Origin: Pelagomonas calceolata
Taxonomy: Eukaryota > Sar > Pelagophyceae > Pelagomonadales > Pelagomonadaceae
Direction: 5' to 3'
NCBI GenBank assembly: GCA_918797485.1
Contig: CAKKNE010000002.1
Span: 1,206,501-1,270,500, forward strand
DNA length: 64,000 nucleotides
The notes under the pieces are model-generated. The model had not been told where the DNA came from. It ran no database searches and saw nothing but the letters and a program-made list of their open reading frames with translations. Below are positions 38,450-48,012 of the stretch, piece after piece. How positions within the stretch are numbered: the first letter of the stretch is position 1; the number at the start of each line of letters is the position of its first letter. The translations under genes and the position numbers were made by a program.

Positions 38450-40601
38450 TTATTGTCCCAGGTACACCAGCAGATCCCGGGGGATCCGGAACGGCGGCTC
38501 CGCGCGGCCCTTCTCGCGGCGCACGGCCTCCTCGCGCATCGCGCGCGCCTCGGCGAGCCGCTCCGCGCCGGTCCGGCGGCCGTCGACGAGCGTCGGCGCG
38601 ATGCGCGGGCTCCTGCAGCTATTGTCGGCGGCGAGGCGCTCGGCCGCGTTCGCCGCCGCGTCGGCCGCGGCCAGGCTCTCCGCCCGGAGCATCGCTTGCT
38701 CCGCCGCCTCGGCGCGGTCGCCGGCCTTGTTGGCGCGGTCGCGGACGCGCCGCGCCTTCTCCAACACAGCCTCGCGCGGGTCCGGCGTCGGCGGCGGCAG
38801 CGGGTCGACGCGCGTGTAGCCCTTGGCGACCATGTCCTCGTGGATCGCCTCGGCGAGCGTCGTCGGTGATTTCGGAGCCGGCACGGGCGCCGACGCGTCG
38901 TCGCGCATGTCCGGAGGGACCAAGAGTTCCAGCACTGGGTCGCCGGTGAGCACGCGCACGAAATCGTCGTCCTTGTAAATCTCGGCCTGGTTCTGGTTCT
39001 GTAATAGCAGCGACGCGACCGCTTGCAAGGCTTTGTCCTTGGTCTCGAAGTCGGGCGCGTGGTCGACGGCGGCCAAGAGAGCGTGGCGGGCGCCGCGGTG
39101 GACCCAGACGGCCCGCCGCAGGGGCGGCGGCTGCGACAGGAGGTAGAGGGTCTCTATGACCGCGTACCGCGTGCCGGCGTCGCGGCCCGCGAGCCCGCCC
39201 GCCGCCGCGAGGTCCAGCGCGTCGCCGAGGGCCTTTTGGTCCAGCACAACCGTCGCCCCCTTCATGAGCCCGGCAAAGTCGCCCAGCGGCGCCGCGGCGT
39301 CGGCGTCGGCTTTTGCCCGGGCCTGCCGCGCGAGCGTCGCGGCGAGCGGCCCGAGCTTGGCCAGGAGCGTCGCGTCAGGTAATAGAGTTAGGAGGCGCTC
39401 CTTCGCGCGATTCACGAGGGGCCCCGGCGCGAGGCGCTCGAAGGCCGTCGCGTACAAGAGCCGCCTCAGGGGCCGGTGGGCCCAGAACTGCCTCTTGTTC
39501 GCCTCGTAGCCGGCCAGGCGGATCAGGCAATCTAAGGCGAGCGCGCGCGCGCGTGTCTCGACGCCACACTGCGACGCTACGAGTAATGCCTCGCGGACGA
39601 TTTTGCGCGGCCAGAGGTTCGCCTCGCGAGACAAAGAGCTCAGGACCATGAGCGACCGTCGTAGAGCGGCAGTCTCGACGGACGCGCCCTCGGTGTTTGT
39701 GGACGCGTCCTGCTTGACGAGGAGGCATGCGCCATTATCCAAGGCCGCCTTGCGGGACGCGGCCGTCTCGGGCGCGCGCGCCTTTTCCGTCGCTGCTTTG
39801 TGCTTTTCCGCGTCGGCGGACCAGGGTGCCTCCCGCAGCTCGCAGCCGTACTCGTAGTTCGCCCGCGCGTGTTCGACGTAGGGGATGGTCCCGCCGCCGA
39901 TGTCTTTATAGTAGTGGCGCCGGTCCCTCTCGTTGAGTCTCGCGCGTGTCCCAGCCTGCGTGGAGATCAAACAGTGAGTTGGGTCACGGGCACGACGTCG
40001 CGTCGATGGCGTCGGGCGTCCGAAATTTGAGTTCCACACAGGTCCCCACCAGATCTATTTCCAGGCGCTCGACCTGCTCCTCCAACAACTCATTCCGCTC
40101 CCGTAGCGAATTCAGGGTCGACAGCAGCGCGTCGCGGTCGTGCTTCACTCGCATGGTCAATGCTTCGATCTGGCTTTGCTTGGATCTCATATTGCCCAGC
40201 AGCCGCCTTTCCAGCTCTTCAGAGACGTATTTGAAGTGGTCGCGCTCGTCCGCCATCGCCGTGACGGTGCGGTGCAACCCGGTAGCCGTCGCTTCGATCT
40301 TTTTCAGAGCCGCTTGCGCGGCGACGGGCTGGCCCTTCTGGAGGCCGCAGCGCGCGGCGTGCGCCGCGAAGTCGAGCTTTTTGAGAGCGGCTTTCGCGCG
40401 CGTCGGGTCCGTCTTCAGTACTTTTTGGGAGGCAGCGTCGAGCACGGGATTGACGCCGCAGCCCTCGATCAATGCGAGCAGTTCCTCGCGCTTGGCGTCG
40501 CGTCGCTTCGCTTCGGTCCACGCGTGCGCCGAGCCGGGCCGCTTGGTTGGGATCGGTGCGACGCGTCTTGCCGCTGGGGCGGACCGCGGCCTGCGCTCCA
40601 T
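38450..40601 (-). CDS. Coiled-coil / helical-repeat protein, two exons
   Basis: Minus strand, exons 40601-40050 and 39955-38450, 685 residues. Residues about 30-110 are helical and Lys/Ala-rich. A long coiled coil spans about 95-215 ([50 protein letters not shown]). Residues about 270-530 form an Ala/Leu-rich armadillo/HEAT-like helical array ([34 protein letters not shown]). The C-terminus is another charged helix ([20 protein letters not shown]). The layout resembles ciliary or centrosomal structural proteins, but I cannot name an ortholog. The splice joins EIDL to AGTRARL in phase and preserves the coiled-coil heptads, which supports the model. Confidence 0.75.
39956..40049 (-). mobile_element. 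Introner with near-intact ends (coiled-coil gene)
   Basis: 94 bp, phase 0. In gene sense: donor octamer GTGGGGAC, then CTGTGTGGAACTCAAATTT, core GACGCCATCGACGCGACG, ending TTTGATCTCCACGCAG, then GCTGGGAC. The two octamers match 6 of 8, consistent with an 8-bp target duplication whose left copy provides the GT. Confidence 0.85.
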
Positions 40602-41048
40602 GTTGCTGGTGGCAGCCCGCCCTCGTGTCTTGTGCCTTTACTGCTGGGTCGAAGGGCTGCCGCCCGGATTTCTGTGTCGCGCGGCTCGTGTGCGACGACG
40701 GGCAGCCTTTGTCTGGCGTTGCGCACGTCGTCTGCAGCTCCGCTCTCCGGCTGTCGTGAGAGCGCGAGTGCCACCCCGCGTAACAGCCAAACAGCCGTCG
40801 GGACGCGTTCCCCGACTCTTGCTGGACCTTCTGACGATTGCTTTGCCCCGTTTTGCGACGGCTCATTTTCAAACCCGTCCTTTAGCTCTCAAATCAGCTT
40901 GGCCGCGCCTCGCATTTTACGGCCACACAAATCACCGCGGGACGCCGTCGACGCGTCCTCGCAGTTCTCCAGTAGCGCCCGGAGCCCCAGCGCGCTGCGC
41001 GGCACGGATAAAGCCGCGCCCGCCGAGCTCAAGGCCGCACCGAGCACG
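40602..41048. other. Divergent intergenic region, 447 bp
   Basis: Between the coiled-coil gene and RFC2. The RFC2 frame is open upstream to 40140, but the extra sequence overlaps the other gene's first exon and has no domain. No CTAG element found here. Confidence 0.4.
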
Positions 41049-42008
41049 ATGTCGACGCAGCCCTGGGTCGAGAAGTACCGCCCCCAGCTTTTGAAGGATG
41101 TCGTCGGCAACGAGGAGACGGTGGCCAAGCTCCAGGCCGTCGTGAACGGCGGAAATATGCCGAATATTATCCTGTCGGGCCCGCCGGGCACCGGTAAAAC
41201 GACGACGATGCTCTGTCTGGCCCGCCAGTTGCTGGGCCCGCTCGCGAAGGACGCGGTCATGGAGCTCAACGCGAGTGATGAAAGGGGCATCGCCGTCGTG
41301 CGCGACAAGATCAAGATGTTCGCCAAAAAACGCGTCAATTTACCAGCCGGGCAACATAAATTAGTTATTCTCGATGAGGCCGACTCCATGACGGCCGCCG
41401 CGCAACAAGCGATGAGAAGGACGATGGAGCTGTTTTCTTCCACTACTCGCTTCGCGCTCGCTTGCAACACCTCGAACAAAATAACGGAGCCGATTCAATC
41501 CAGGTGTGCTATTTTGCGCTTTACTAGGTTGTCCGACGAACAGTTGTTGAGGAGATTACAGTACGTCTGCAAGGAGGAGGGCGTGTCCTACGAACCGGAG
41601 GGCTTGGAGGCGCTCATCTTCACGGCCGAGGGCGACATGCGCAACGCTCTCAATAACTTACAGTCTACTCATAGCGGTTTCTCGGTCGTGAACCAGGACA
41701 CGGTGTTCAAGGTGTGCGACCAGCCGCATCCCCACATCGCGCGCGGCATCCTCGAGGCGTGTCTGGAGGGGCGATTAGATGACGCCCTAGCGGGGTTGCG
41801 CGGACTGTCTGAGTCAGGATACGCTCCGGTAGATATCGTCGGCACCTTATTCAAGGTCGTCAAGTCGCACAAGATGCCCGAGGCGCGCCAGTTGGAAGTG
41901 ATAAAGGAGGTCGGCTTCTGCCATACTCGTATTGCTGATGGCTGCGCGTCGCTCGTGCAGCTGACGGGCATGGTCGCGCGGCTCTGCCAGCTGGCCGAGG
42001 AGAAGTGA
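41049..42008 (+). CDS. RFC2: Replication factor C subunit 2 (yeast Rfc4 type)
   Basis: 319 residues from the ATG at 41049, which gives the canonical start [20 protein letters not shown]. The clamp-loader AAA+ boxes are all present: WVEKYRP, Walker [10 protein letters not shown] (about 44-52), NASDERGI, Walker B LDEADSM (about 107-112), RRTME, and sensor/[23 protein letters not shown]. The mid-protein segment [13 protein letters not shown] and [10 protein letters not shown] match the RFC2 subunit rather than RFC3/4/5. As part of the RFC pentamer it loads PCNA at primer-template junctions during replication and repair. Length and motifs are complete; single exon. Confidence 0.93.
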   Translation: MSTQPWVEKYRPQLLKDVVGNEETVAKLQAVVNGGNMPNIILSGPPGTGKTTTMLCLARQLLGPLAKDAVMELNASDERGIAVVRDKIKMFAKKRVNLPAGQHKLVILDEADSMTAAAQQAMRRTMELFSSTTRFALACNTSNKITEPIQSRCAILRFTRLSDEQLLRRLQYVCKEEGVSYEPEGLEALIFTAEGDMRNALNNLQSTHSGFSVVNQDTVFKVCDQPHPHIARGILEACLEGRLDDALAGLRGLSESGYAPVDIVGTLFKVVKSHKMPEARQLEVIKEVGFCHTRIADGCASLVQLTGMVARLCQLAEEK

Positions 42009-42089
42009 GTGGGGTGTGCGTAAGAGAACTAGCTTATTCTATGGTTCGCGCGGAGTTGCTTACAAGTCCTTACTCACATGTCACAGCGA

Positions 42090-43034
42090 CTAGACGGGAC
42101 CGTCGCGCTCCGTCCTCCAGAACGACAGGACCTTCCAGAACAGCACGTCGGGCAGGCGGTCCGACGCGATCCCCGAGGCTACACGGCGACGCGGCGACGG
42201 GAACAGGCGCGCGAGGAGGCCGCGGCGCGGCGCCGTCGCGCGGCCGCGCTCGCATAGCTTCAGGAGGACGAGCAGCCGCTTCCTCGGCTCGTTGACATAA
42301 CGTTTATACGTGCCGGCCTCGGTCACATTCAACAGGAAAGCCAAGATGGCTCGCTTGTCCGCGGCAGATGTGATGGATCCTGAATCATAATCTTCGTCAG
42401 CCGCCATCATCGCATAAAGCAGAGCATCATCGCCTTCCTCGTTCGTCGCAGCCAGGTCCGCGCCGTGACGCAGCAGCTCTCGCAGAAAAACCACCGGCGC
42501 CGAGTAACACGCGGCGGCCATCAGAGGCGTAGTTCCCACTGAAAAGCGCCCGCCGCCCCCAGTTACCCGGAGGTCGACCGGAATGCCCTTTTCTACGAAC
42601 AGAGGAATCAAAAGCGCACACTTTTCTGCGGCCGGATTCTCAGGAAGGTAGTAATCATCGGCGGTCATCATTACCGACAATTTGTGGAGAACGGACCAGG
42701 AGGTGTCATCATTACTAGGCGCGCCGCTCCTCGGGTCGGCTCCGTGCTCTATGAGAAGTCGCGCGACATTGACGTGGTCGGGGCTGGGATGCATTGAAAG
42801 GACTTGGTCGACGAGGTAAAACAGGTCGGCTTCGCCGCACCGCGCGCCGCGCTCGAGTAGGAACTCGTACATCTGCGTCTGAGACCCTAAGATTGCATTT
42901 GACAGTAAGCTACCATCCCAATCTCCGTCCTGGTTTACGTCGCCGCCACCAGAGAGCCACGCCTCGACGGCGCTCACGTCGCCGGCGAACGCCGCGCGTA
43001 GGTGAGCGGGTGTGTCTTCGTCAATGTGCGACAT
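42090..43034 (-). CDS. Ankyrin-repeat protein
   Basis: 314 residues. From residue 10 (DTPAHLRAAFAGDVSAVEAWL) the protein runs through about five ankyrin repeats: GGDVNQDGDWDGSLLSNAIL, HVNVARLLIEHGADPRSG, TTPLMAAACYSAPVVFLREL and RHGADLAATNEEGDDALLYA. The C-terminal 60 residues are basic and end in SDRLPDVLFWKVLSFWRTER, a tail found on many ankyrin proteins of this lineage and on the relic at 25925-26167. Ankyrin repeats mediate protein binding; the tail may be an F-box-like or SOCS-like helix, but that is a guess. Target unknown. Its 5' side abuts an intergenic region shared with the seven-repeat secreted protein. Confidence 0.85.
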   Translation of the reverse strand: MSHIDEDTPAHLRAAFAGDVSAVEAWLSGGGDVNQDGDWDGSLLSNAILGSQTQMYEFLLERGARCGEADLFYLVDQVLSMHPSPDHVNVARLLIEHGADPRSGAPSNDDTSWSVLHKLSVMMTADDYYLPENPAAEKCALLIPLFVEKGIPVDLRVTGGGGRFSVGTTPLMAAACYSAPVVFLRELLRHGADLAATNEEGDDALLYAMMAADEDYDSGSITSAADKRAILAFLLNVTEAGTYKRYVNEPRKRLLVLLKLCERGRATAPRRGLLARLFPSPRRRVASGIASDRLPDVLFWKVLSFWRTERDGPV

Positions 43035-43498
43035 GGCGAGCAGCGATGCGCGGCGAGGGCGTCAAATTAGCCCGAGGAGTCTGAGGTCCAGCCCACCTAG
43101 GTGAGCGGGTTGCTGGGCAAATGGCTTGAACTTTGAGCGCAGTTGAAGCTCGCGGCAGCGCAGCACAGCGAACAACACGACAGTCCAACGCTAAGGACCA
43201 CACAGCTCGCAAAAGCCAACCAAACTTGACCTAAATTGCTCAAAACCCGACCAGTTTTTGAGTCGGACCTACGATGCCTCTCGTAGCGCCAGCAATCCAA
43301 CTCCCCGCCACGCCATCGCCGCGACGCGTCCGAGTAGGCGCCGTCGGGAGGGAGAGCCATGGAAGCCTCACAGCGTCCAGCGGACCAATAGACGGGCAGC
43401 CCAGCCGCGCTCGCAGGCAACGCGATCGCGCAGCGAAGAAACGGATCCCCAGCCGTCGTACCGCGGCGCTCCGAACCGCTCCCGGGCAGCCAGCGACG
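43035..43498. other. Divergent intergenic region / 5' UTR, 464 bp
   Basis: The downstream gene's frame is open from 43274, but its signal peptide starts at 43499. A solitary introner-like core, CCACGCCATCGCCGCGACG, sits at 43308-43326, so an introner may lie in the 5' UTR. Nothing else recognised. Confidence 0.4.
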
Positions 43499-45004
43499 AT
43501 GCTAAAGCTCCTCCTCCTCCTCGCGACAGCATGGGCGCAGATGACCATCAACCGCGTGCCTATTGGGAATGCACAAAGACGCAGCGGCGCCGGTTCCCTA
43601 GTACTGGAAGTCCAGGGCGTGGGCAACCTTACCGTGCCGGCGAACGAAGATCCCGCGACGGCCGTCGAGCGCTTCGCGGCGAGAGCCACGGAGGCGGGTT
43701 TCCGGATGAACAACGTGACCATGCTGAACATGATGGAGTGGCTCTGCGAGAGAAGGCAGTGCACGCGACCTTTGACCGGTCCGGTCATGCTCGAAGTGAC
43801 GGGAGCGGGAAATTTAACGGTCCTGATGCACGAAGAACCGGCGGCCAAAGTCGAGGAGTTCGCGGCCATGGCCGTGGCGAACGGCATCCCGTTCAACGTC
43901 GAGACGATGCGGAGTATGCTCAAAAGTCTATGTAATTCTCGCTCTTGTTTTAGGGATATTGCCGGTCCTCTCACACTCAATGTGACAGATGTGGGGGAAT
44001 TTACGGTGCTGCCCTGGGAGGAGCCGGCTGATAGAGTGGAATATTTCTCAGGATTGGTTGTCGAGGCTGGTTTAGGCATGACCCGTCAAAGCGCTCAACA
44101 GATGCTCGAGTGGTTCTGTCAGCGACGCGTCTGTCGGAGGGGTCTGACGAGGCCGTTGACTTTATCAATAGGAGAAGTGGGCAACGTGACGGTGCGACCC
44201 TTCGAGGAGCCCGCTTATGTGATTGAACGATTCTCGTCCGCCGCGACGGCTGCCGGTTTACAAATGAACGTCGAGACGATGCTCGCGGCCTTGGAGTGGT
44301 TCTGTGCCCGACGATCGTGCCACCGACCGATCACGGGGCCCCACCGCTTGGTCGTGAATGGGGTGGGCAATATTACGGTGCGGCCCTTCCAGGACCCGGC
44401 GGCCGTCGTCGAGCGGTTCTCGGCGCAAGCGTCGGAGATGGGCTATGGGATTACCGCAGATGCTATGCTCCAGATGCTCTCGTACTTCTGCGAGAGGAGG
44501 TCCTGCCATCGGCGATTGACGGGGCCCTGGACTTTGCAGTTGGATGTCGCCAACGTGACGGTGCGACCCTTCGAAGAGCCGGCGGCCATCGTCGAGGTGT
44601 TTGGAGCGAAGGCCCAGCAGGCGGGCTTGGAAGTCGACGAGGAGATGCTCCAACAAATATTAAACTTCTTCTGCGAGCGGCGGTCGTGTCATCGACCTTT
44701 GAATCCAGCATTGGAGATCAACGTGCCCGATCTCGGTACATTGAAAGTCGCGCCGCACGAGGACCCCGCCGACGCCGTGGAACAGTTCGCTTTGGTAGCG
44801 ATGCAGAAGGGCCTGGACATGACTGGTAAACAGATGGTCGAGATGTTGACACTGATCTGCGAGCAGCGCGTCTGTCGCAGATTGGGCGTGCGGCCGCCGT
44901 CGGAGCTGAACCAGACTTCCACTGAGTCTCTGATGCCGCCCGAGGCGGAGGCGGCCGTCCCGGAGGCGCCCCTCCCCGCCGCCGAGACGAGCACTACCGA
45001 GTAA
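43499..45004 (+). CDS. Secreted protein of seven tandem C-x4-C repeats, unknown family
   Basis: 501 residues from the ATG at 43499, which supplies a signal peptide (MLKLLLLLATAWAQ). From about residue 33 the chain is seven tandem repeats of 57-60 residues with the consensus P-hydrophobic strand (L.LEV.GVGNLTV), P.EEPA..VE.F...A...G, a helix ending M...L..FC, then C.RRSCHR.LTGP. Each unit has a conserved Cys pair four residues apart (for example CERRSC, CQRRVC), probably one disulfide per repeat, and an N-glycosylation-type NLT/NVT in most units. The tail is an acidic Pro/Ala stretch (MPPEAEAAVPEAPLPA). No transmembrane segment. I do not recognise the repeat. An extracellular binding or structural role is likely. 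Confidence 0.75.
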   Translation: MLKLLLLLATAWAQMTINRVPIGNAQRRSGAGSLVLEVQGVGNLTVPANEDPATAVERFAARATEAGFRMNNVTMLNMMEWLCERRQCTRPLTGPVMLEVTGAGNLTVLMHEEPAAKVEEFAAMAVANGIPFNVETMRSMLKSLCNSRSCFRDIAGPLTLNVTDVGEFTVLPWEEPADRVEYFSGLVVEAGLGMTRQSAQQMLEWFCQRRVCRRGLTRPLTLSIGEVGNVTVRPFEEPAYVIERFSSAATAAGLQMNVETMLAALEWFCARRSCHRPITGPHRLVVNGVGNITVRPFQDPAAVVERFSAQASEMGYGITADAMLQMLSYFCERRSCHRRLTGPWTLQLDVANVTVRPFEEPAAIVEVFGAKAQQAGLEVDEEMLQQILNFFCERRSCHRPLNPALEINVPDLGTLKVAPHEDPADAVEQFALVAMQKGLDMTGKQMVEMLTLICEQRVCRRLGVRPPSELNQTSTESLMPPEAEAAVPEAPLPAAETSTTE

Positions 45005-45073
45005 CTAGACCTCCCTTCTGCTCAAGTTCCTGCTCGACGGCGTACCCGGGGAGGTTGCCTTTAGAAATAGGAA

Positions 45074-46003
45074 TTACCCCCCGCTCAGCACCATGGCCGC
45101 CTCCTCGACATCTCCATCGGTCGCCACGAGCGCGACGGCCGCCCTCTGCCGGTCAAACCCCATGGCCACCAACTGCGCACACAAATCGTCCTCGGAGTGG
45201 AGCTCCTCACGCAATGGCGCCGATGACGTCACGGGCGTCGCCACGGGCAGGTCCCGCTCCGTGACCGTCGCATCTTTCTTCACTCTTCCGGAAAACTCCT
45301 CGGCGTCGTCGTCGACACCCAAGGCAAATAAACCGTCGACCCAGCGTTTCTTGGCCAGATCGACGACGATGGCTCGGTCCGAATCGTAGAGCACGACGCA
45401 GGGCCGGCCCGTTTCTTCCGCTAGTGAAAGTAATTCAGAATCATTGGCATCAAAGGCTTCATGCGGCGCCTCATCTATAGAAAGGGAGTACCTCCACTTC
45501 TTCACGGAATCCGGGTTCGCCACGCGTCTCACTGGTAATGCTGGAGGTAATGGCTCGGTCGCGGACGCGAAATCGGGAAGGACCGGATCCACAACCAACA
45601 TCCGATCCAAATCAACGACGCACTTCTCAACAATATTATGGCCCGCCGGCACCTTGACGAGGCGTTGCTTGTCTCGAGTAAAGGTTTTTTCGATGACCTC
45701 GCACTGCCGCGGGCCGAACTCCGTCCACCCTTCACTTGTGAGAAAGTACCAGCCTCGTCCGTTTGGAGCGGCTTTCGTGGTCCTATCGCGGAACCAGGTG
45801 AAGGCGTCGGCCGAGCCTTGGAGTGTCGGGGCTAAGGCCCTCAGCTCAAGACGCGTTTTGGCCCTGCCCGGCGTTGAGTTTTTTGCGGGGGTGTCGCCGC
45901 GGCGCTCGGCGAGCTCTTTCAGCGTGCGGCGCTGCTGGTTCCTCGCTTCGATCTTCGCGTTCTTCCGGCGCGTCGTGAGGCGCTTGTAGGCCAGGTAGGT
46001 CAT
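45074..46003 (-). CDS. WWE-like and UBA domain protein
   Basis: 309 residues. The N-terminal 60 are basic and helical. Residues about 66-135 (FTWFRDRTTKAAPNGRGWYF, GWTEFGPRQCEVIEKTF) resemble a WWE domain, with its ordered W, W and E positions, a fold that binds poly-ADP-ribose or partners in ubiquitin ligases. A similar beta segment follows (KWRYSLSIDEAPHEAF, CVVLYDSDRAIVVDL) and could be a second WWE-like unit. The C-terminus is a UBA domain (LCAQLVAMGFDRQRAAVALV, then DGDVEEAAMVLSG). This suggests a link between ADP-ribose or WWE signals and ubiquitin, but no RING, HECT or PARP catalytic domain is present. Confidence 0.7.
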   Translation of the reverse strand: MTYLAYKRLTTRRKNAKIEARNQQRRTLKELAERRGDTPAKNSTPGRAKTRLELRALAPTLQGSADAFTWFRDRTTKAAPNGRGWYFLTSEGWTEFGPRQCEVIEKTFTRDKQRLVKVPAGHNIVEKCVVDLDRMLVVDPVLPDFASATEPLPPALPVRRVANPDSVKKWRYSLSIDEAPHEAFDANDSELLSLAEETGRPCVVLYDSDRAIVVDLAKKRWVDGLFALGVDDDAEEFSGRVKKDATVTERDLPVATPVTSSAPLREELHSEDDLCAQLVAMGFDRQRAAVALVATDGDVEEAAMVLSGG

Positions 46004-46259
46004 ACTGGTGTGATGGTGCTGCCCTTCCGGGGCGCGCTCGTCACCGTGGAATCGATGCGCGGCGATATATGCTCTTCCCGTATGGTCCTTTAACCCGTTT
46101 GGGGGCGCCGGGGCAGCGGTGCTCTCCGACCCAGCCTGGCTGCTCTCAGCTCCATGCGCCGCGAATTTGCCGTGCTGAGGCTGCCAAACTCAGGCGAGGC
46201 TGCCCCTATTCGTCGTTTCGAGGCAGGCCACAGCCCAATACCGAGGTCACGATGCTGCC

Positions 46260-47990
46260 ATGATGCGTGCACTGCTGCTCGTCGTCGTCGTGCACGGCAA
46301 GCGGGCGCCGCCGCTGGGTGGCCGCCACGGGGCGCGCCTCAGGACGTACGCGCAGCTCGGGCGGCGCCGCGTGCCGCCGCCGGGGAGCACGCCGGACCAC
46401 GTGAAGCGCGTCTACGACGAACTCGACCGCTCCGTGGCCTACTTCCCGCAGACGACGAACCGCAGCGATGCTGCAAATATTGTGAAAGAGATCCTCGCGC
46501 ACCCCTACGGCCTCGCGCTCCTGAACGGGCGTTTATTTGCCCATGAAGGGGTCGACCTGAAGACGATCCGGCAGTTCCGGTTGTTGTTGGAGGCTTCCGA
46601 GAGGCGGCGCGTCAGGAACGTCGTCGTCGCGCACAACTCGGCCTCGGATGGTAGGTGCGCCACCGTATGTAGGGACTGCGGCCACGGGAGCCACGAAAGA
46701 GATAGAGGAAGACGCCACTTACCTTCCACGCTGATAGCCAAGAAGGGCGGTTTCAAGGAAAGGTGCGGCGTTTTGGTGCCGAATCCCTACTTTGGGACCT
46801 ACAGAGAGCGCACGAACTCGACAAATTATGTCGTGAGGACGCCGTGGGTCCGGCGGCAGAACCAGGCCTTTTGGAGGGGAAGACTGATCGAGCCCGGCAA
46901 GGCGTGCATGAAGGAGAAGTGCGTGCCCGACCCGAATTTATGTGAGGGCAACCTCGCGCGCTTCGAGGGTTTGAGCCTGACGTTGCGCCACCCGGAGTTG
47001 TTTGATGTCAAGGCGTTACATATCAGCCCGAGCTGTCGTGCGCTGCGTAGAAACCAATTGCAACGCGCTAAACGCCATCGACGCGATGTTGCTCACTAGT
47101 TTATTTGCGCACAGGGACCGACAAGGCGGCGCTGCGGAACCGCTCCTGTCTTCCTACGTCCTTCGCGACGAAGATCGCGAAGCGGCTGCACAAGGTCACC
47201 GAACCGAAGCACCGTTCTCACTTGTGTGGAAATCAAATTTCGGGCGTCCCACGCCATCGACGCGACGCCGTTCCCGTGGCCACAGTCGGCTCGATGGCGT
47301 GGAGGTTCACGATTCCTAACTCACTGGTTGATTTCCACACAGGTCCTCACAACTACTATGCGAGGTTCAAGATGAACCTCCACTTTCCCGGATCGACGAC
47401 CGGTTCGTACAGTCGGAACCTCAACCGCGCGGCGCGGTGTCCTCGCCTTCACGCCATCGCCGCGACTTCCAACCAACGGCTGTTCTCGCGCAGACCTCTG
47501 GTCGACCGACGCCGTCGTGCTCATCTGGAAGCACGCCGCCGTGGAGCACTACTACCGCGGCCTGGCGCACGGCGCGACTCATTTAGACGTCGACCTCGCC
47601 TCGGCCGCGGCGACGGCGCGGGAAGTTCTTAAGAACCAGCCCCTCGTGGCGAAGCTCAAGGCCGGCGCGCAGGCCGTTGTTCGCGACCTCATTTGCCCTG
47701 ATTGTCTGGAAAAGTTCCTGGCGGCCGCGCTCGCCAAGATCCGCGCGCGGCACGCGCAGAACTTAATTCTAGACGACGCGGGATCGCTGCGCGCCGCGCT
47801 CCGCGGCGCCAACTGCACCGGCCTCGTCGAGTACCGGCAAGCGCATCCAACCCAAGACGACACGCAGCTCGGTCTGCACAAGGCGATCGAGCGGCGGGTC
47901 AGAGTCGTGCCCCTCCCCGCTGCGAAGGTGGTCGGCGACGGCGAGGACCCCGCGTGCGCGGCGCTCGTCAATACTGTATTTAACAACTAA
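46260..47990 (+). CDS. CAP10/POGLUT-family glycosyltransferase, four exons
   Basis: Exons 46260-47034, 47115-47213, 47343-47438 and 47494-47990, 488 residues with frame kept. Signal peptide MMRALLLVVVVHG. The CAP10 domain is recognised by VPNPYFGTYRER, RTPWVRRQNQAFWRGRL (the conserved PW..K...FWRG motif), and after splicing by YARFKMNLHFPGSTTGSYSR, VVLIWKHAAVEHYYRGL and HLDVDLASAA, matching the C-terminal donor-binding part of protein O-glucosyl/xylosyltransferases. It probably acts in the ER or Golgi on secreted EGF-like proteins; one is encoded at 2106-4406, a tempting but unproven substrate. All three introns derive from introners, at three stages of decay. Confidence 0.8.
47035..47114 (+). 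mobile_element. Introner-derived intron (CAP10 gene, intron 1)
   Basis: 80 bp, phase 1, donor GTCGTGCG, then CTGCGTAGAAACCAATTG (decayed left terminus), core AACGCCATCGACGCGATG, acceptor TTTGCGCACAG. Confidence 0.75.
47214..47342 (+). mobile_element. Introner with near-intact ends (CAP10 gene, intron 2)
   Basis: 129 bp, phase 1. Donor octamer GTTCTCAC, element from TTGTGTGGAAATCAAATTT to GGTTGATTTCCACACAG, then octamer GTCCTCAC (7 of 8 match). Internal arms CCACGCCATCGACG and GGCTCGATGGCGTGG can pair. Splicing restores KHR-PHNYYARF. Confidence 0.92.
47439..47493 (+). mobile_element. Shortest introner-derived intron (CAP10 gene, intron 3)
   Basis: 55 bp, phase 1, donor GTCCTC, acceptor CTCGCGCAG. 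Only one core arm remains (TTCACGCCATCGCCGCGAC). Restores RAARYLWSTDAV. Confidence 0.65.
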
Positions 47991-48012
47991 TGTACACAAG
48001 AATATTAACAAG

